Part shown: positions 13,741-25,303 of the stretch, piece by piece | Position numbering within the stretch: the first letter of the stretch is position 1 | Layout of the letters: each line of letters begins with the position of its first letter | Origin: Climacteris rufus | Taxonomy: Eukaryota; Chordata; Aves; Passeriformes; Climacteridae | Assembly (NCBI GenBank): GCA_013398175.1 | Contig: VZRZ01008256.1 | Coordinates: forward strand, 186,001 to 250,000 | Direction of reading: 5' to 3' | Length of the DNA: 64,000 nucleotides | Notes under the pieces: generated by a model | Databases searched by the model: none | What the model was told of the DNA's origin: nothing | What the model saw: only the letters and a program-made list of their open reading frames with translations | Translations under genes and position numbers: made by a program

Positions 13741-14978
13741 AGACAAGCCAGCACGATTTCACCAAGGTTCCTGCCTGACCAACCCAGTGGCCTTGTATGA
13801 TGATGTGACTCCATCAGTGGACAAGGGAAAGGCTACAGATGCCATTTATCTGAACTTCTGTAAAGCCTTTGACATCGTCATCCCTAGCATCCTTCTCTCT
13901 GAATTTGAGAGAGAAGAATTTGATGAGTGAATGGTTAAGGATAAGGAATTGGTTGAATAGTTGTATCCAGAGGGTAGTGGTCAATGGTGCAGAGTCCCCA
14001 GGGACAAAAGTGAAAAGTAATGTCCCTCACAGGCCCAAACTGGGACCAGTGTTCTTGAATATTTTTGTTAATTACATAGACAAAGGGACTGAGTGCATCC
14101 TCCGAAAATTCACAGATGATGCCAAGCTGAGGGGTGCAGTTGACACACCTGAAGAACGGGATGCCATCCAGAGGGACCTGGACAAGCACAAGAAATGACA
14201 CCATGGGAATCTCATGAGGATTAACAAGATCAAGTGTGAGGTGCTGTATGTGAGTTGGGGCAACCCCTGTTAAACAACACAGGCTGGTGGATAAACAGAT
14301 CAAGAGCAGCCTTGGGGAGAAGGACTTTGAAGTGCTTGTGGACCTTTCAATGTGCACTTGCAGCCCAGAAAGTCAAACACATCCTGGGCTGCATCCAAAG
14401 AAGCATGGCCAGCAGAGTGAGGGAGGGGATTCTGGTTCTCTGGTCCACTCTGAGAGACTCCACCTGGACTGCTGCATCCAGCTCTGGAGTCCCCAGCACA
14501 GGAAGGACATGGACCTGTTGGAGCAGGTCAAAAGGAGGCCACCAATTAATTAGAGGGATGGAGCAACTCTCCTATGAGGAAAGGCTAACAATTTAATTTT
14601 TCCACTTAGAAAAGAGAAGGTTTGAGGGTGACCTAATTGTGGCCTTCCAGTACCTAAAGGGAGCCTAGAAGGAATATGGAGGGAGACTATTTAGAAGGTC
14701 ACGTAGTTACAGGACAAGGTGGAATGGCTTCCAGCTGGAAGCGAGTAGGTTTAGATTAGATATTAGGAAAAAATTATTTACTGTGAGAGTGATGAGGCAT
14801 TGGAACAGGTTTCCCAGAGAAGCTGTGGATGCCTCATCCCTGAGGTGTTCAAGACCAGGATGGATGAAGCTCTAAGAAACCTGGCCTAGTAGAAGGTATT
14901 CCTGCTCACAGCAGGGCTTTTGGAAGGAGATGATCTTTAGGGTCCCCTCCAATCCAAACCATTCTATGGTCCTATGAA
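13741..14978 (+). mobile_element. CR1 LINE, 5'-truncated, sense copy
   Basis: This is the longest recognisable transposable element in the window. It runs from within the CR1 reverse-transcriptase gene to the 3' end. Sequence landmarks appear in CR1 order: the segment encoding YLNFCKAFDIV, the decayed FTDDAKL, then ATGAGGAAAGGCTAAC, GGTGACCTAATTGTGGCCTTCCAGTACCT (13-14 bases at each end are diagnostic), TTACTGTGAGAGTGATGAGG and finally GGTCCCCTCCAATCCAAACC with the degenerate terminal octamers ATTCTATG and TCCTATGA. CR1 elements retrotranspose by target-primed reverse transcription, and 5' truncation with a preserved 3' end is their usual form. Many in-frame stops and frameshifts show that this copy is dead and old. 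The match is from memory of CR1 consensus features, not an alignment. Confidence 0.93.
13775..14198 (+). pseudogene. Decayed CR1 ORF2 reverse-transcriptase fragment
   Basis: In the CR1 copy, about 13775-13879 translates through a palm motif A relic ending YLNFCKAFDIV; the family norm has a DFSKAFD core, so the aspartate of motif A is here Asn. A second frame, about 13989-14196, carries FTDDAKL, a relic of the FADD catalytic motif C at 14109-14129. The two pieces are in different frames, and stops intervene near 13926 and after 14196. No functional enzyme could be made. Antisense frames of up to 141 codons across the same bases are shadows. Confidence 0.85.
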
Positions 14979-15498
14979 GGTTATATATTTTATTATCTCC
15001 TGTCTATTTAATGGAAGAATGAACACCGTTACAGGGTTTTTAGAAAGGCCCATTTCTTTGCCACCTGCTTCCACACCTGCAAGAAACGAGTGTTTACCTT
15101 AAGATTCAGAATAAAGACTTGAAAGAACAGCCTTGTAGGAGCCATGTAGGAGCTTTGAATTCCCTAGAAATCAAATACTTCTAAAGGACAATTTAAGTTA
15201 AAAATTATATAACAACAACAAAAAAATTGTATAACAAAAGCTACAATTACAAATAAGATGTGGAACTTGACCTGGAATCCAGACTGTTAGTTTCCATATC
15301 ATAAACTTATGGGAATCCCCTAATCCTATGGTGCAGTAATAAAATTTCTCTTTTCCATGAGTCTAGAGAACATACTTTTAGGCTATATTTTCAGTTTATA
15401 ATTACAATACTGTTTTTGCCATAAGACTAGCTATTTATTGAAACATTTTGCTTTATATACTTTTATTTTGTTGCCTTTTGTTCTCCAGTCAGCAGTTC
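14979..15498. other. Spacer between two CR1 copies, nothing recognised
   Basis: About 520 bp of AT-rich sequence separates the long CR1 from the next CR1 3' end. No gene, RNA or repeat was recognised. The two flanking CR1 copies differ at diagnostic bases near their 3' ends (GATCTTTAGGGTCC against GACCTCCAGAGGTCC), so they are separate insertions rather than one split element. Confidence 0.6.
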
Positions 15499-15634
15499 CT
15501 TGGAGTCACCATCCTTGGAGATATTTAAAAGCTGTCTGACATAGTCTTAGTCAATTTTACTTGTCCTTGCCTGAGTTTGGACAAGATGACCTCCAGAGGT
15601 CCCTTCCAACCTCTACCATTCTGAGTCTGTGATG
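15499..15634 (+). mobile_element. CR1 LINE 3' end fragment
   Basis: TTGGAGTCACCATCCTTGGA, AGATATT, then GACCTCCAGAGGTCCCTTCC and AACCTCTACCATTCTGAGTCTGTGA follow the CR1 3' UTR order and end in the usual degenerate octamer tail. The GACCTCCAGAGGTCC variant marks a subfamily different from the copy ending at 14978. Only about 136 bp survive, which is typical 5' truncation. Confidence 0.85.
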
Positions 15635-16400
15635 GGTTTGCAGAGAACCAGGTTGCAAAGGAAGGTAAGCTGATTCAGAGCAGGAACACTTCATGATGTC
15701 ACAGGGATGACAGAGACATTATCTTTAAAAGCATATGCCTGCTTACAACTTAAACAATATTGAAGTGGCATCCACAACATTAAAGATATAGGAAAAGGGT
15801 CGATATGTGGTGAGTCATGGCTCATATCTTTCTGAAGTGATTTCCTGATGAGTATGGCATTTTGCATTACTCTGCAAACTGCCAATTTTTCCACCATTGA
15901 ACAGAAAGATCTGTAGTCTAAGTATAGGAGAAAATGTATAGAGCCAGGGCAGATAAAACTAACCATTGTGGTCTGAAAAATTTAGTACTGAATCAAAGTT
16001 AGATTTCACTATATTGCATAAGTATGTTCACCACGCTTGTAACAGGACTAGGGTGCTTGCCTATCTCAGGACACTGTGAAGAAGAACAGAAAGATGTCTA
16101 GATAATTATCCAAAGTTCAAAATAGAGCTATATTTAACCTACTTCTACAAAATGATTTAGCAATCAAATTATGTATAGGATAATTCACCTATAGAACCAA
16201 TCACTATGCAAGCAATATTAATATGCCCTAAAATTTTCCAAGTGGACCTGACTGAAAATAATTCTCCTCTCCCTCTGCCTTAACGAAGGCAAGTTACTCT
16301 TGTTATGAGGGGAAAGCTTTATCAATAAAAAGGTACTGTAAAAGATTCTCAATATCAACAGAAGGCAAAAGGCATACATCAGCCTCCAAAAAAGATTTTT

Positions 16401-16659
16401 TTACAACCAATGCTTCTTAGCCAAAACAATTTTATCTGTGGCTGTCACATGAATCATCTCTGGCCTGTAAGCCGTATTTGTCTCACATGAAATCAGCTGG
16501 CTTGGATCGTCACAGGCAGTGTTGCCATTGCTGATGTGCTTGGGCACCTTCACTGCTGAACTGACAGAGACAGACTCTGCAAAGGGCAGTGGGGCCTCAG
16601 CAAGGCCCTGTTGGTTTGCACTGTGCAGCAGCACTGGGACCTCTACATCAGCAGCAGTT
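16401..16659 (-). other. GC-richer reverse-strand open frame, possible terminal exon
   Basis: On the reverse strand an acceptor-like CCCACTTCTTCAG ends at 16660, followed by an open frame that stops with TAA at 16401-16403. The stop-to-stop frame extends further upstream to about 16705, giving roughly 100 codons. The predicted product contains SNGNTACDDPSQLISCETNT and ends with TATDKIVLAKKHWL. Its composition is more protein-like than that of other frames here, being less rich in Phe and Lys and with varied polar residues. I do not recognise the family. Alternatives are a processed-pseudogene fragment or chance. No ATG start is near the 5' end, so if coding it would be a 3' exon or a remnant. 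Confidence 0.22.
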
Positions 16660-19307
16660 CTGAAGAAGTGGGCACTCTGGGCTGGTCTGTGACATTCGTG
16701 TCAGCAACTAAGTAACAGTCACAGTCTGAAGTAAACTTTTAGCTACTATAGGTTTTATTAGGCTCAAAAACTTTTAAAGATATTGAATGCATTGACTAGA
16801 AAGTGTTACATGGCTCTCTCTTGGCCATCAGTAAAATAAATAAAATTCAGTGCTGCATCCAACGCAGAGCTGATCAAATTAAGGTGTACAAATAATCAAA
16901 TCATTAAACATTACAGCAATTATTCTATGCCATATAAGCTACTAAGTGGAAACTTGCAAACTAAATAAAATCCATTAAAAAACATTTTCCATAGTGACAT
17001 CTGGTTCCTCCAACATGATAATACTGTACTTTCTATATTATTCAAAGCACAGGTAGCTCATATTTAATGATAACAGCCCTGCAGTCCTGGGCTGTTAGTG
17101 ATTCCTGAAACATTCCTCCAGAGCGCAATGAAATCCAGCATGATTAATGATTTAAATTAACCCAAGTATGCTGATAACAAGTATTTTAATTTTTGAGAAA
17201 ATGATATCAGAAGCTATCCTATGGCAATTTGCTATAATACAGTTTTTAGAATCAAATGAAAAGCAATCATGTTACAATAAAAACAACTGAATAGGAATGT
17301 GTACAGAACTAAAGTAGTGCCACCCTTAATTAATGTTCCCTGGTAGCAAATCTATTACTTTTGTAACTGGGATTCAGGAAGATGCAAATGAATAGGACTC
17401 TGGGAACAATAACTACAACTGGCAATATTTATATAATTAGTATTTTCACTTATATTACTGAACAACAAAGATGCATTAGCAATTCCATTTGGAATTTTTA
17501 CTAAAGCATGTAATAAAAGTCTCAAGCAAATTATGGCACATATCACTAGTCAAAGTTCACTAAAGAGTATGAAACTAACACAGAGTTTACATGGCCTCAT
17601 CAGGACATCACAGGCTGTCTTCATAAAATAGTCTAATCTGTCAATAATGACAACCTTACCACTACCAAGCAGCAGACCCAGGTCTTGCCATATTGCCTGC
17701 CCTGGCTATCAGTCTCTATAATCTCCATGAAACCTAACTGAATTTCTCTGTGTGAATTTCCTCCTGATGCTGTTTTTTAACTGTAATATATTTTTATTGT
17801 CTGTATATCTGCTGATGAAATGAACAACCTTCTTCCTACATCACTTTGTATGCTTACATTGTGGGGTTTGTTTTTTGGAGGGGTTTTGGATATGAAACAT
17901 AAAATTTGCCTGACCTGAATGCTTGGGGTCTTTTTTATGTAACCTTCACTCACACAGGTGGAGCAATTACTTATATGAAAAATCTCATTCAAATCCACTG
18001 GAATACATAGAAGAAATCCACTGCTCCAATAGCTGTATAATAAAGTTACAGATTTTTTTCCCCCCAATGGGCTAAATTATACATCATGTTGTAATAGGTG
18101 ACATTTTGATATGCAAAACACATCAAAGACTTCCGGACTCAAAAATACTTCTTATCTTGTCAGATCAAATGATTCCCCATTGCATTTACTCAGCAGTAGA
18201 ATTTTATGCTGTTTCTATAGATCCAAACAAAGGGTTTACAAAGGAAAAGAACAACAAAACTGGAAGTTGATCTGAGGAACTTCTGTTATAAATGAAACAA
18301 CTGTCAAAAGTGAAAGGAAACTGTACAAGTTCTCTCTAAAAGTAGGGAAATGAATTTGTAGTTTTGTTCTTTACGTATATTAAAAATTAAATGGGCACGT
18401 CTGTAATTGCCAAATGTGATACATTCCCATTCACTCTATCCACAGCAACAACCACTTTATAAAAAAACTGAAAAAAATAGCTTTTATTTTAACAGGAAAA
18501 ATTTAGGGGACACCGTGTTTTCTCCTTCCTTCTCCAGCTTTGGCATGTGCATAAATACGCTATTTCAAGCTCAAAGGAGAATTTCTCTTTAGTACATGTA
18601 ATTTTGTGAAGTCTATCATTGAAGAGAAGCACTAACAATAATGACTGTGCATGGCCAACACATTCAGAATACTGAATATGCTCTGCCCTTCCAAAATCAA
18701 CTATGGGCCTCACACGTAGTAAGTACACATTGTACAGCTCTAGTCTTACTGCTTAGCACCCAGATCTTGTGCCACAGATCACTGTGGGCACATCATCTCA
18801 GATGACAACTCTTTGAAATTTTCTGTAAAAATATGATGCTTGTCCATGACAATCTATTAAGCAGCATCACTACTGGAATGAGGATAACACTTTTTTACAT
18901 GGTTATTACTAGAACGATCACACATCACATCTGTATATGACCAACTCAGATGTTTGTTCTTCTAACTGAAACACACCTACAGTTAACTGTATAAAAATAA
19001 CACAATAAAAATGTTCATTAAATGTAATAAATTGCTCATGATGTCAGGTTTTTCTTGCTTTTCATCACAAAGTTTAACAATGACTAAAACAATCCAAATC
19101 CAACATTGTATGTAGTGGGCAGTTTTAGCTCTAAGTATGGGAGAGTGTTTAATTCCACTCTGAATTTGGCTGCTGGATGGAAAGGAGTCTAAGCTCCTGA
19201 TGATGAAATCTCTAAAATCACTGCTATGGTATTGTATTTTAGTACTGAATTGTAAGAGGTCTTTGATCAAGGAAGTTCTGATGCAAGTGAAAAAACCCAT
19301 CCATTTC

Positions 19308-19327
19308 AAAAAAAAAAAAAAAAAAAA
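19308..19327. repeat. Poly-A tract
   Basis: Twenty consecutive A. No recognisable SINE, LINE or processed gene lies immediately 5' of it on the + strand. Confidence 0.9.
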
Positions 19328-20092
19328 GCCGTCACTACCAGTCTCTACCTGATAACAGAGAAAATGAAAGAGTGAGATCATTTTCCTGACTGTCATTAAG
19401 GAGCAAAGCTTTTTAAAATATAAACCTGTACTTTGAAAAGGTAAAAGCACCATTCCATTTCATATCATTTCTGCCTTAACTTGCACAGCATGTGTTTCTG
19501 ACCTCAAGCTGTAGGCTTCTAGGAACTCAACAGCTGCTCAGTCACAAACTCTCCCACTTACTCTAACTTCTGTTCTCCCTGCACATTAATGAATTACTTG
19601 GTGATACAGTCTCAACAAGACTGATACTGTCTACTTTTTGCTATGCATATCACACATCAATGCATTAAACATCACTTATGATTTTAGAATTCACAGAAGT
19701 TATTGTTACATCTCATTGTGACAATATGACAGAATTTTCCCAAGATGAAATGAGCCTTGTAACTTTTCATTTGCCATTCAGAGGCCTCATTTTAGGGCAT
19801 CTACTGTACACAAATAAACGTTCAGCTTTTAATTATAAGGAGTCCATTGAGTGTGGCTTTAAATTTAAACATCTACATTTACCCATGAAAGAACTGAAAA
19901 ATGTATTTTAATATTCTTAGTCAGTGGAGTTGATCCAACAAATTCTTAGATTGCAAAGAATCTTATTTAAAAGCATAGTCCTAAGGAATAAACAGAAAAC
20001 AAAACTTTCATTGCCAGTCCTTTTCTAAATGGGTGGTATAGATTTCATTAATTAATAAAAGTAATACAAGTATTAAAGCTCAGCCACAGCAC

Positions 20093-20148
20093 TGAACGAG
20101 CTATCTTGAGAGGTCCCTTCCGATCCCAACCACTTTGTGATTCTATAA
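20093..20148 (+). mobile_element. CR1 LINE extreme 3' end
   Basis: ATCTTGAGAGGTCCCTTCCG followed by ATCCCAACCACTTTGTGATTCTATA is the last part of the CR1 3' UTR and its tail. Only about 56 bp remain. It lies in the same orientation as the copies at 13.7 and 15.5 kb but is too short to assign to a subfamily. Confidence 0.8.
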
Positions 20149-22318
20149 TCACAACTTGTCAGTAATAATGGAGTATGTGAATGGAGGATGAGATCAGTTT
20201 TATGTTAAACGCTTGTTCAAACAAGTCACTGCAGGAATCTGGCTCATCAGTGTTGCAGACTTTGCAAATTTAAGCAAATACATCCCCAAGCTGTTTTGCT
20301 ACAGACTTCTACGACATGTTACTAACCTTTTGCAGTCTTTTTCTGGAGGGAAATGAATCTTGAGATCAACGGCTCATGAAACAATAACAGTATGGCTGTT
20401 TCTTGGTTATGTCAATAGTATGCTGTCAACTGGAGGGTTTATGAGCCTGATAAATGTGCATTCATGCAGAATAGGGAAAAGGCCACATTTGCATCAAAAT
20501 TCAGTTTTAATTGTCCTTATTCTTTATTGTTGCTTGGTGAATTAGATCTATAAATAAGCATTTTTATGCAGAACGAAATTTGACAAATAGTATAGCTATG
20601 TAAACAATTTCAGTAATTATGGCAGCAATTATTCTCTGTTCTATCTCTCGGTAGCCTTAAAGAGAGGAGAAAGAAAGCGACAAGAGACCAGCTTAGAAAA
20701 CCTATGGAGATCTCAGCATTATAAAAGTCAGAGAAGCCAGATATCAAAAATTTATGCAACATAGGTTTAGAACAAGAAGATAAACATTGTCCCTATACTA
20801 ATTTTCAGAGAGGAAAAGCTTTTTTACTCAGAGAAATCAATAGACTCAAATTAAACAAACCTATAGGAAAAATGCCAACTACACAAAAACTTTAAACAAG
20901 AGCATACAAAGTTATGCAGTCACAAAATATAATACATCACCATATTAATTATACAACTACTAGAAATCATACTGGCATTATTGTCTCTCTAGACTCTTAG
21001 AAAAATCAATCACTGCTCTAGATGATAATGAGGACACACTGGCAGTTAGAGATTAACTATTCAGACAAGTTTTGTTCTCTTCTGCAAAGGTCTGGTTACA
21101 TAGCAAGTTTTTCAGTCTGAAATTATTGACATTTTCAGTGCAGGGTGAGAGGAAATACATTCTAGCTGTACTAGTGATGCTGAGAGCATGACAGCTAAAA
21201 AAACCACAGGTATACTGCATACAAATATACAACAGAGATCAGATTATGATAATACTCCTTTCTAGACCCAAACCTCATTAATCATCCAGTATCCAAGGTG
21301 TAATAACTCCATCCCACTAGAGCACTACTTGCCAGTCTCTCATTTCACACTAACTACAAGCAGGGCCACTGGGAGCATTGTCTTACACTGACTGTGGAAA
21401 GCGTAGAAACCTGAGGATGTCAGTGAATTCCTCCTCAGAACAGAAAGCCTTAAAACAGTTAGCAAGAACACAAAATGGCAGACATTTACTTTAGGAGATT
21501 AAAAAACAATGTAGAAGACATACAGAGAAAAATCTAGACAATAAAAAGAATCCTGTAAGGAAATAAGAAGCATGTGAATTCAGAAAAAAAAAACAAAAAA
21601 CCCCCCCGCTTTAACAGAGGAATAGTGACAGAATCTTTATGACAGGAGAAGAAAATATTAATGCCCTGGAGAATACATTATTGATGAGAAGATAAACTAA
21701 TTTACAAATTTCTTTGTCCTCCAGCGTTTTGTTTTTCTGAAACTCAGAAATACTTAGGAAATGCAGAGAAAGGAGAAATATTTTCATTATTTGTCCAGAA
21801 GAATCAGGGAGTGCTAGACACAGAGAATGATACGTTACCTAGCAAATCATACCTAAAAAAAATTAATCAATTCTTAAACAAAACCTGAAGCAAGTTTGTT
21901 TTCTGTAATTTTCCACTGCTCACAGTCTTGTACAAAATAGCGAAAGTTATGTGGTATTTCTCAAAAAGAATGTGTATCAAGGTATGTGGCTCTCTGCCCC
22001 TTGATAGATTAGAGCCAGATTGGAGGACTCTGTCCAAGAGAGTGCATCATGTTTAAAAGCTTTGCTATGTGAAGCAGAGATTGCACTTACTTTTCTGAGT
22101 ATCAACCCTGTTATACATTTTTACCCTTCAACGTGCTCTAAAAGCAAGGAAAGGAAGCAAAATGTATGCAAAAGAACATGAATCTATAAGTAGGGTTTCA
22201 CTGAGACAGCTCTAGAAGCACTGGCAACCATTAGTCACTGCCATGCAAAGTGCGCACAATACCAAGCTCTGCAGCTTATAGATAAGGCAAAAAGGCAACA
22301 AGAGGATAACCAGAAGGA
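20149..22318. other. AT-rich unique DNA, no gene recognised
   Basis: No coding exon, RNA gene or repeat family was recognised. The part 20160-20640 is listed separately as a possible regulatory element. A purine run followed by seven C occurs at 21584-21607. Confidence 0.55.
20160..20640. promoter_or_regulatory. Possible enhancer-like noncoding element
   Basis: The segment is free of recognisable repeats and contains a perfect octamer ATTTGCAT (20487-20494), a forkhead-type TGTAAACAA (20599-20607) and SOX-like ATTGTT (20526-20531). Such clusters occur in conserved vertebrate enhancers, but each site is short and the background is AT-rich. Conservation cannot be judged from one sequence, so the call is an inference. 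Confidence 0.15.
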
Positions 22319-22985
22319 TAGAATCCCAGAACTGTTTAGGTTGGAAAAAACCTCTAAGGTCATAGAGTCCAACTGTGAACCCTGTACTGCCAAGTCGTCC
22401 ACTAACGAGCAACATCTACACATCTGTGAAGTATCTCCAGGGATAGTGACTAAAACACTTACCTGGGCAGCCTGTTCCGATGCTTGACCACCCTTTCAAT
22501 GAAGAAATTCATCCTAATATCCTAATATCCTAATATCAATGAAGAAATTCATCCTAATATCAGTCTAAGTCTCCTCTGGTACAACTTGAGGCCATTTTCT
22601 CTTGTCCTGCCACTTGTTATTTGGGAGAAGAAGTTGTCTCCTTTCACGCAGTTCTAGAGAGTAATAAGGTTTCCCCTCAGCCTCCTTCTCTCCAGGCTAA
22701 AGACCCCCAGCTCCTTCATCCACTCCTTGAAAGACTTGTGCTCCAGACCCTTCACTGGCTCTCTTGCCCTTCTCTGGCAAGTGCTGTTGCACTTCTCCAG
22801 CACTTCAATGTCTTTCTTGTTGTGAGGGGCCCAGAACTGAACACAGGGTTCAAGGTGTTGCCCCATCTGTGTTGGCTACAGAGGGTCAATCCCTGCCCTG
22901 GTCCTGCAGGCCACACCATTGCTGATACAAGCCAAGATGCCACTGGCCTTCTTGGCCACATGGGCACACTGCTGGCCCATAAAAT
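22319..22985 (-). mobile_element. CR1 LINE, reverse-strand copy
   Basis: Read on the reverse strand this is CR1 sequence ending near 22319. Landmarks on the + strand are GAACTGTTTAGGTTGGAA, CATAGAGTCCAAC, CAGCCTGTTCCGATGCTTGACC, CACTTGTTATTTGGGAGAAG and GGCCTTCTTGGCCACATGGG (near 22950). The segment covers the 3' UTR and part of the region upstream of it. The + strand frame at 22621-23001 (127 codons) and the two overlapping reverse-strand frames are accidental. The element carries an internal duplication listed separately. Confidence 0.92.
22497..22560. repeat. 40-bp duplication and 8-bp triplet inside CR1
   Basis: CAATGAAGAAATTCATCCTA, followed by ATAT, starts at 22497 and is repeated exactly at 22537, a period of 40 bp. 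Between the copies the octamer CCTAATAT occurs three times in a row (22513-22536). The CR1 consensus has this stretch once, so the expansion happened in or after this copy, probably by slippage on the octamer. Confidence 0.9.
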
Positions 22986-25286
22986 AGCACACCTAGTTTG
23001 ACCAATCAAACAATCAACATCACCAGTAGAGGAAAGAGGTATTTTGCAGGTGCCTCAGCACAGACTGTTATTTTAGAACAGATTTACAGCATAAGGAGCT
23101 GAAGAGTCAGAGGTGATCCACTCACACAGCAGATCCTCACAGAAAGTAGTTAGCTCCTGACAGGATACACCATCAAATATACAGCTTTGCAAACACTGAA
23201 CTAACTCACTGAGAAGTGCAAGACTCCCAGTATTTAGCATCAGACAGCTGACAGTTGCCTACCTGTATGTTGAGTACTCATTTTTTCCATTTCTAAAATC
23301 TAGAGTGCAGCACCCTTGCTGTCACTTTGTGGGCCAAGAGCTTCCTGTGACAGAGGCACTCATCACTGCCTCAGTCAATCCATCAGTGTGAGCTGCCCAT
23401 AAAGCAGCTGTTGCCTCCACCCTTTGCATGCACCTTCAGTGTATACAGCTCAAAGAATAATTTATTTTTATGTGTCAATATTGCTATTAACTACCTGTCT
23501 GGATTAGCAGTGAAGATGTGTTTTATTAGGCCACACAAATATGGACTACTGCATGACTAAAATGTAATTAATGTCTTACAACTTTGGAGAACTGATGGAT
23601 AGGGTACTCTAAGGTAGAAAATAAATCTTACTAAGCACAGTTAAGGATATGAGAATGCTGATATTTTCAGAGAATAACAATAAGATTTTAGTATTGAGAA
23701 CATGAATCTAACTACTACGATTTTGCATTTTTGGTCCTAATCAGAAATCTAATTCTATCCCTCTCCTCATAACAAATAATTGGATTTAATTGTGTAGCTT
23801 TTATTTTGAGGGATGAAGAACTGTGGTTCTTATGCATGCCCACATTTTATTTCTCACCATTACAACTGACCTGTTTACTATGATGCCTTTTGCCTCCCCT
23901 CCAAATCCTAAAACATAATATGAATTAGTTTATGAAGACATGAACAGATTTGTCCTCATCTCTTATTCTCTCTGAAGCATATTTTGTTTTATTGTCTGCT
24001 GGGGAAATACCTTGTTGATAAGGCACAAGTTCTAAAATCAAATAGCATTCCTGATATGCTATATAAAAATATATTCCTTTCACAATTCCTCTGACAATTG
24101 GATATATTAATTGTAAGTTGCTGACAAATGCATTCTAAAATGTGCAAAATATTAACACAAACCAAACACCAGAAACCTAAAAAGAGAAACAGAAGACAAC
24201 TGCTGATAGCATTTAATTCTTCTCAGCCTTTGGAAGCATCTACACCTTATTTATACCAAAGAATCTCAACAGCTGAGTAACCCAGCACTGAGGTAACATT
24301 GCATCAAGCAGTATTTTTAAAATTAGCAAGTTAGGGCTAAAATCAGCAGAGATTGTTGATGAGAGCAACAATGTGGTATATATATGTTTCTGCTAGATGG
24401 CAGAGTTAAAAGATTAATTAGTTGTAGTAAGAGTTGATGGGCTTCCATGTTTAAAAATTAAGGATGGAACACTTTGTACTAGCACCAAATATATGATGAG
24501 AAATTGTAGGAAATATGATGGATGGTTAATATTTGAGATGTCAGCAAGATTTGTCAGGTGCTATAACCAGGTCACAACATTTGCTTTTGTCCTTAAAAGC
24601 CATTTTTCCCATTTGGATGGTATTCTGTACCTAAAAAAAACTTCATATAGTCACTTTCAATATGCTATAAGGTAATGAGAAGATTACGATCTGTAGAACA
24701 TGACTACAGATATGGAATAATCCTAAAAAGGGTCAGAAATATCTGACAACACTGTGGCCCAAAATAACAAAATTGATTCCTTGCAGAGGTGAGGCTGACA
24801 GAGAAATTTGTACTTTGCTTGCCCTATCCAAGCAACCTGAGAGCTCTCTAGCTAACAGAGGAAATCTACGTAAGAGAGGATGAAGACTTTTAAGACAAAG
24901 AACTAAGTCTGTGTGGCATGTCCACCAAAACTGAAGTTATCACAGATCTCTCGTTAACAGTCTTCTAAAGCTGTAAAACAAAACATCCCACAAAGTAATA
25001 CATACTACATGAATAATACCTGTACCATATTAAATATACTCAAATAGAATAGTTTGCTCTGACAGGACAAAAAATGGCTATTCACATGAAAATATGCATT
25101 ATACAGGAAAAGTCCATATTAAACAATATTGACTGCAAACTGCTAGTATTATACCCAAACTAATAAACCTTCCCTAGAAAACACAGACACTGGGGGTTTT
25201 TAGGTTTTGTTTTGTTACCTATACAGCAGGTAGATTCCTGAAGAAAAGATGCTGCTAAGCAAGACTCAGAACTGGACTGCTTGTTC

Positions 25287-25303
25287 AAAAAAAAAAAAAA
25301 AAA
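25287..25303. repeat. Poly-A tract
   Basis: Seventeen consecutive A with no recognisable retroposon attached. Confidence 0.9.

Larger units (their letters stand above)
15635..20092. other. AT-rich unique DNA with one GC-richer patch
   Basis: No repeat family was recognised apart from a 20-base poly-A at 19308. A less AT-rich patch around 16400-16700 holds the reverse-strand frame listed separately. The stretch 17085-17235 contains closely spaced ATTAAT and TTTAAATTAA strings that could be homeodomain sites, but AT-rich DNA produces these freely. Confidence 0.55.

Noticed and set aside
13935..14596. Several frames of 60-140 codons around 14 kb
   Set aside because: They are antisense or off-frame shadows of the CR1 copy at 13741-14978.
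22621..23001. 127-codon + strand frame and overlapping reverse frames
   Set aside because: They lie inside a reverse-strand CR1 element and correspond to its noncoding or antisense sequence.
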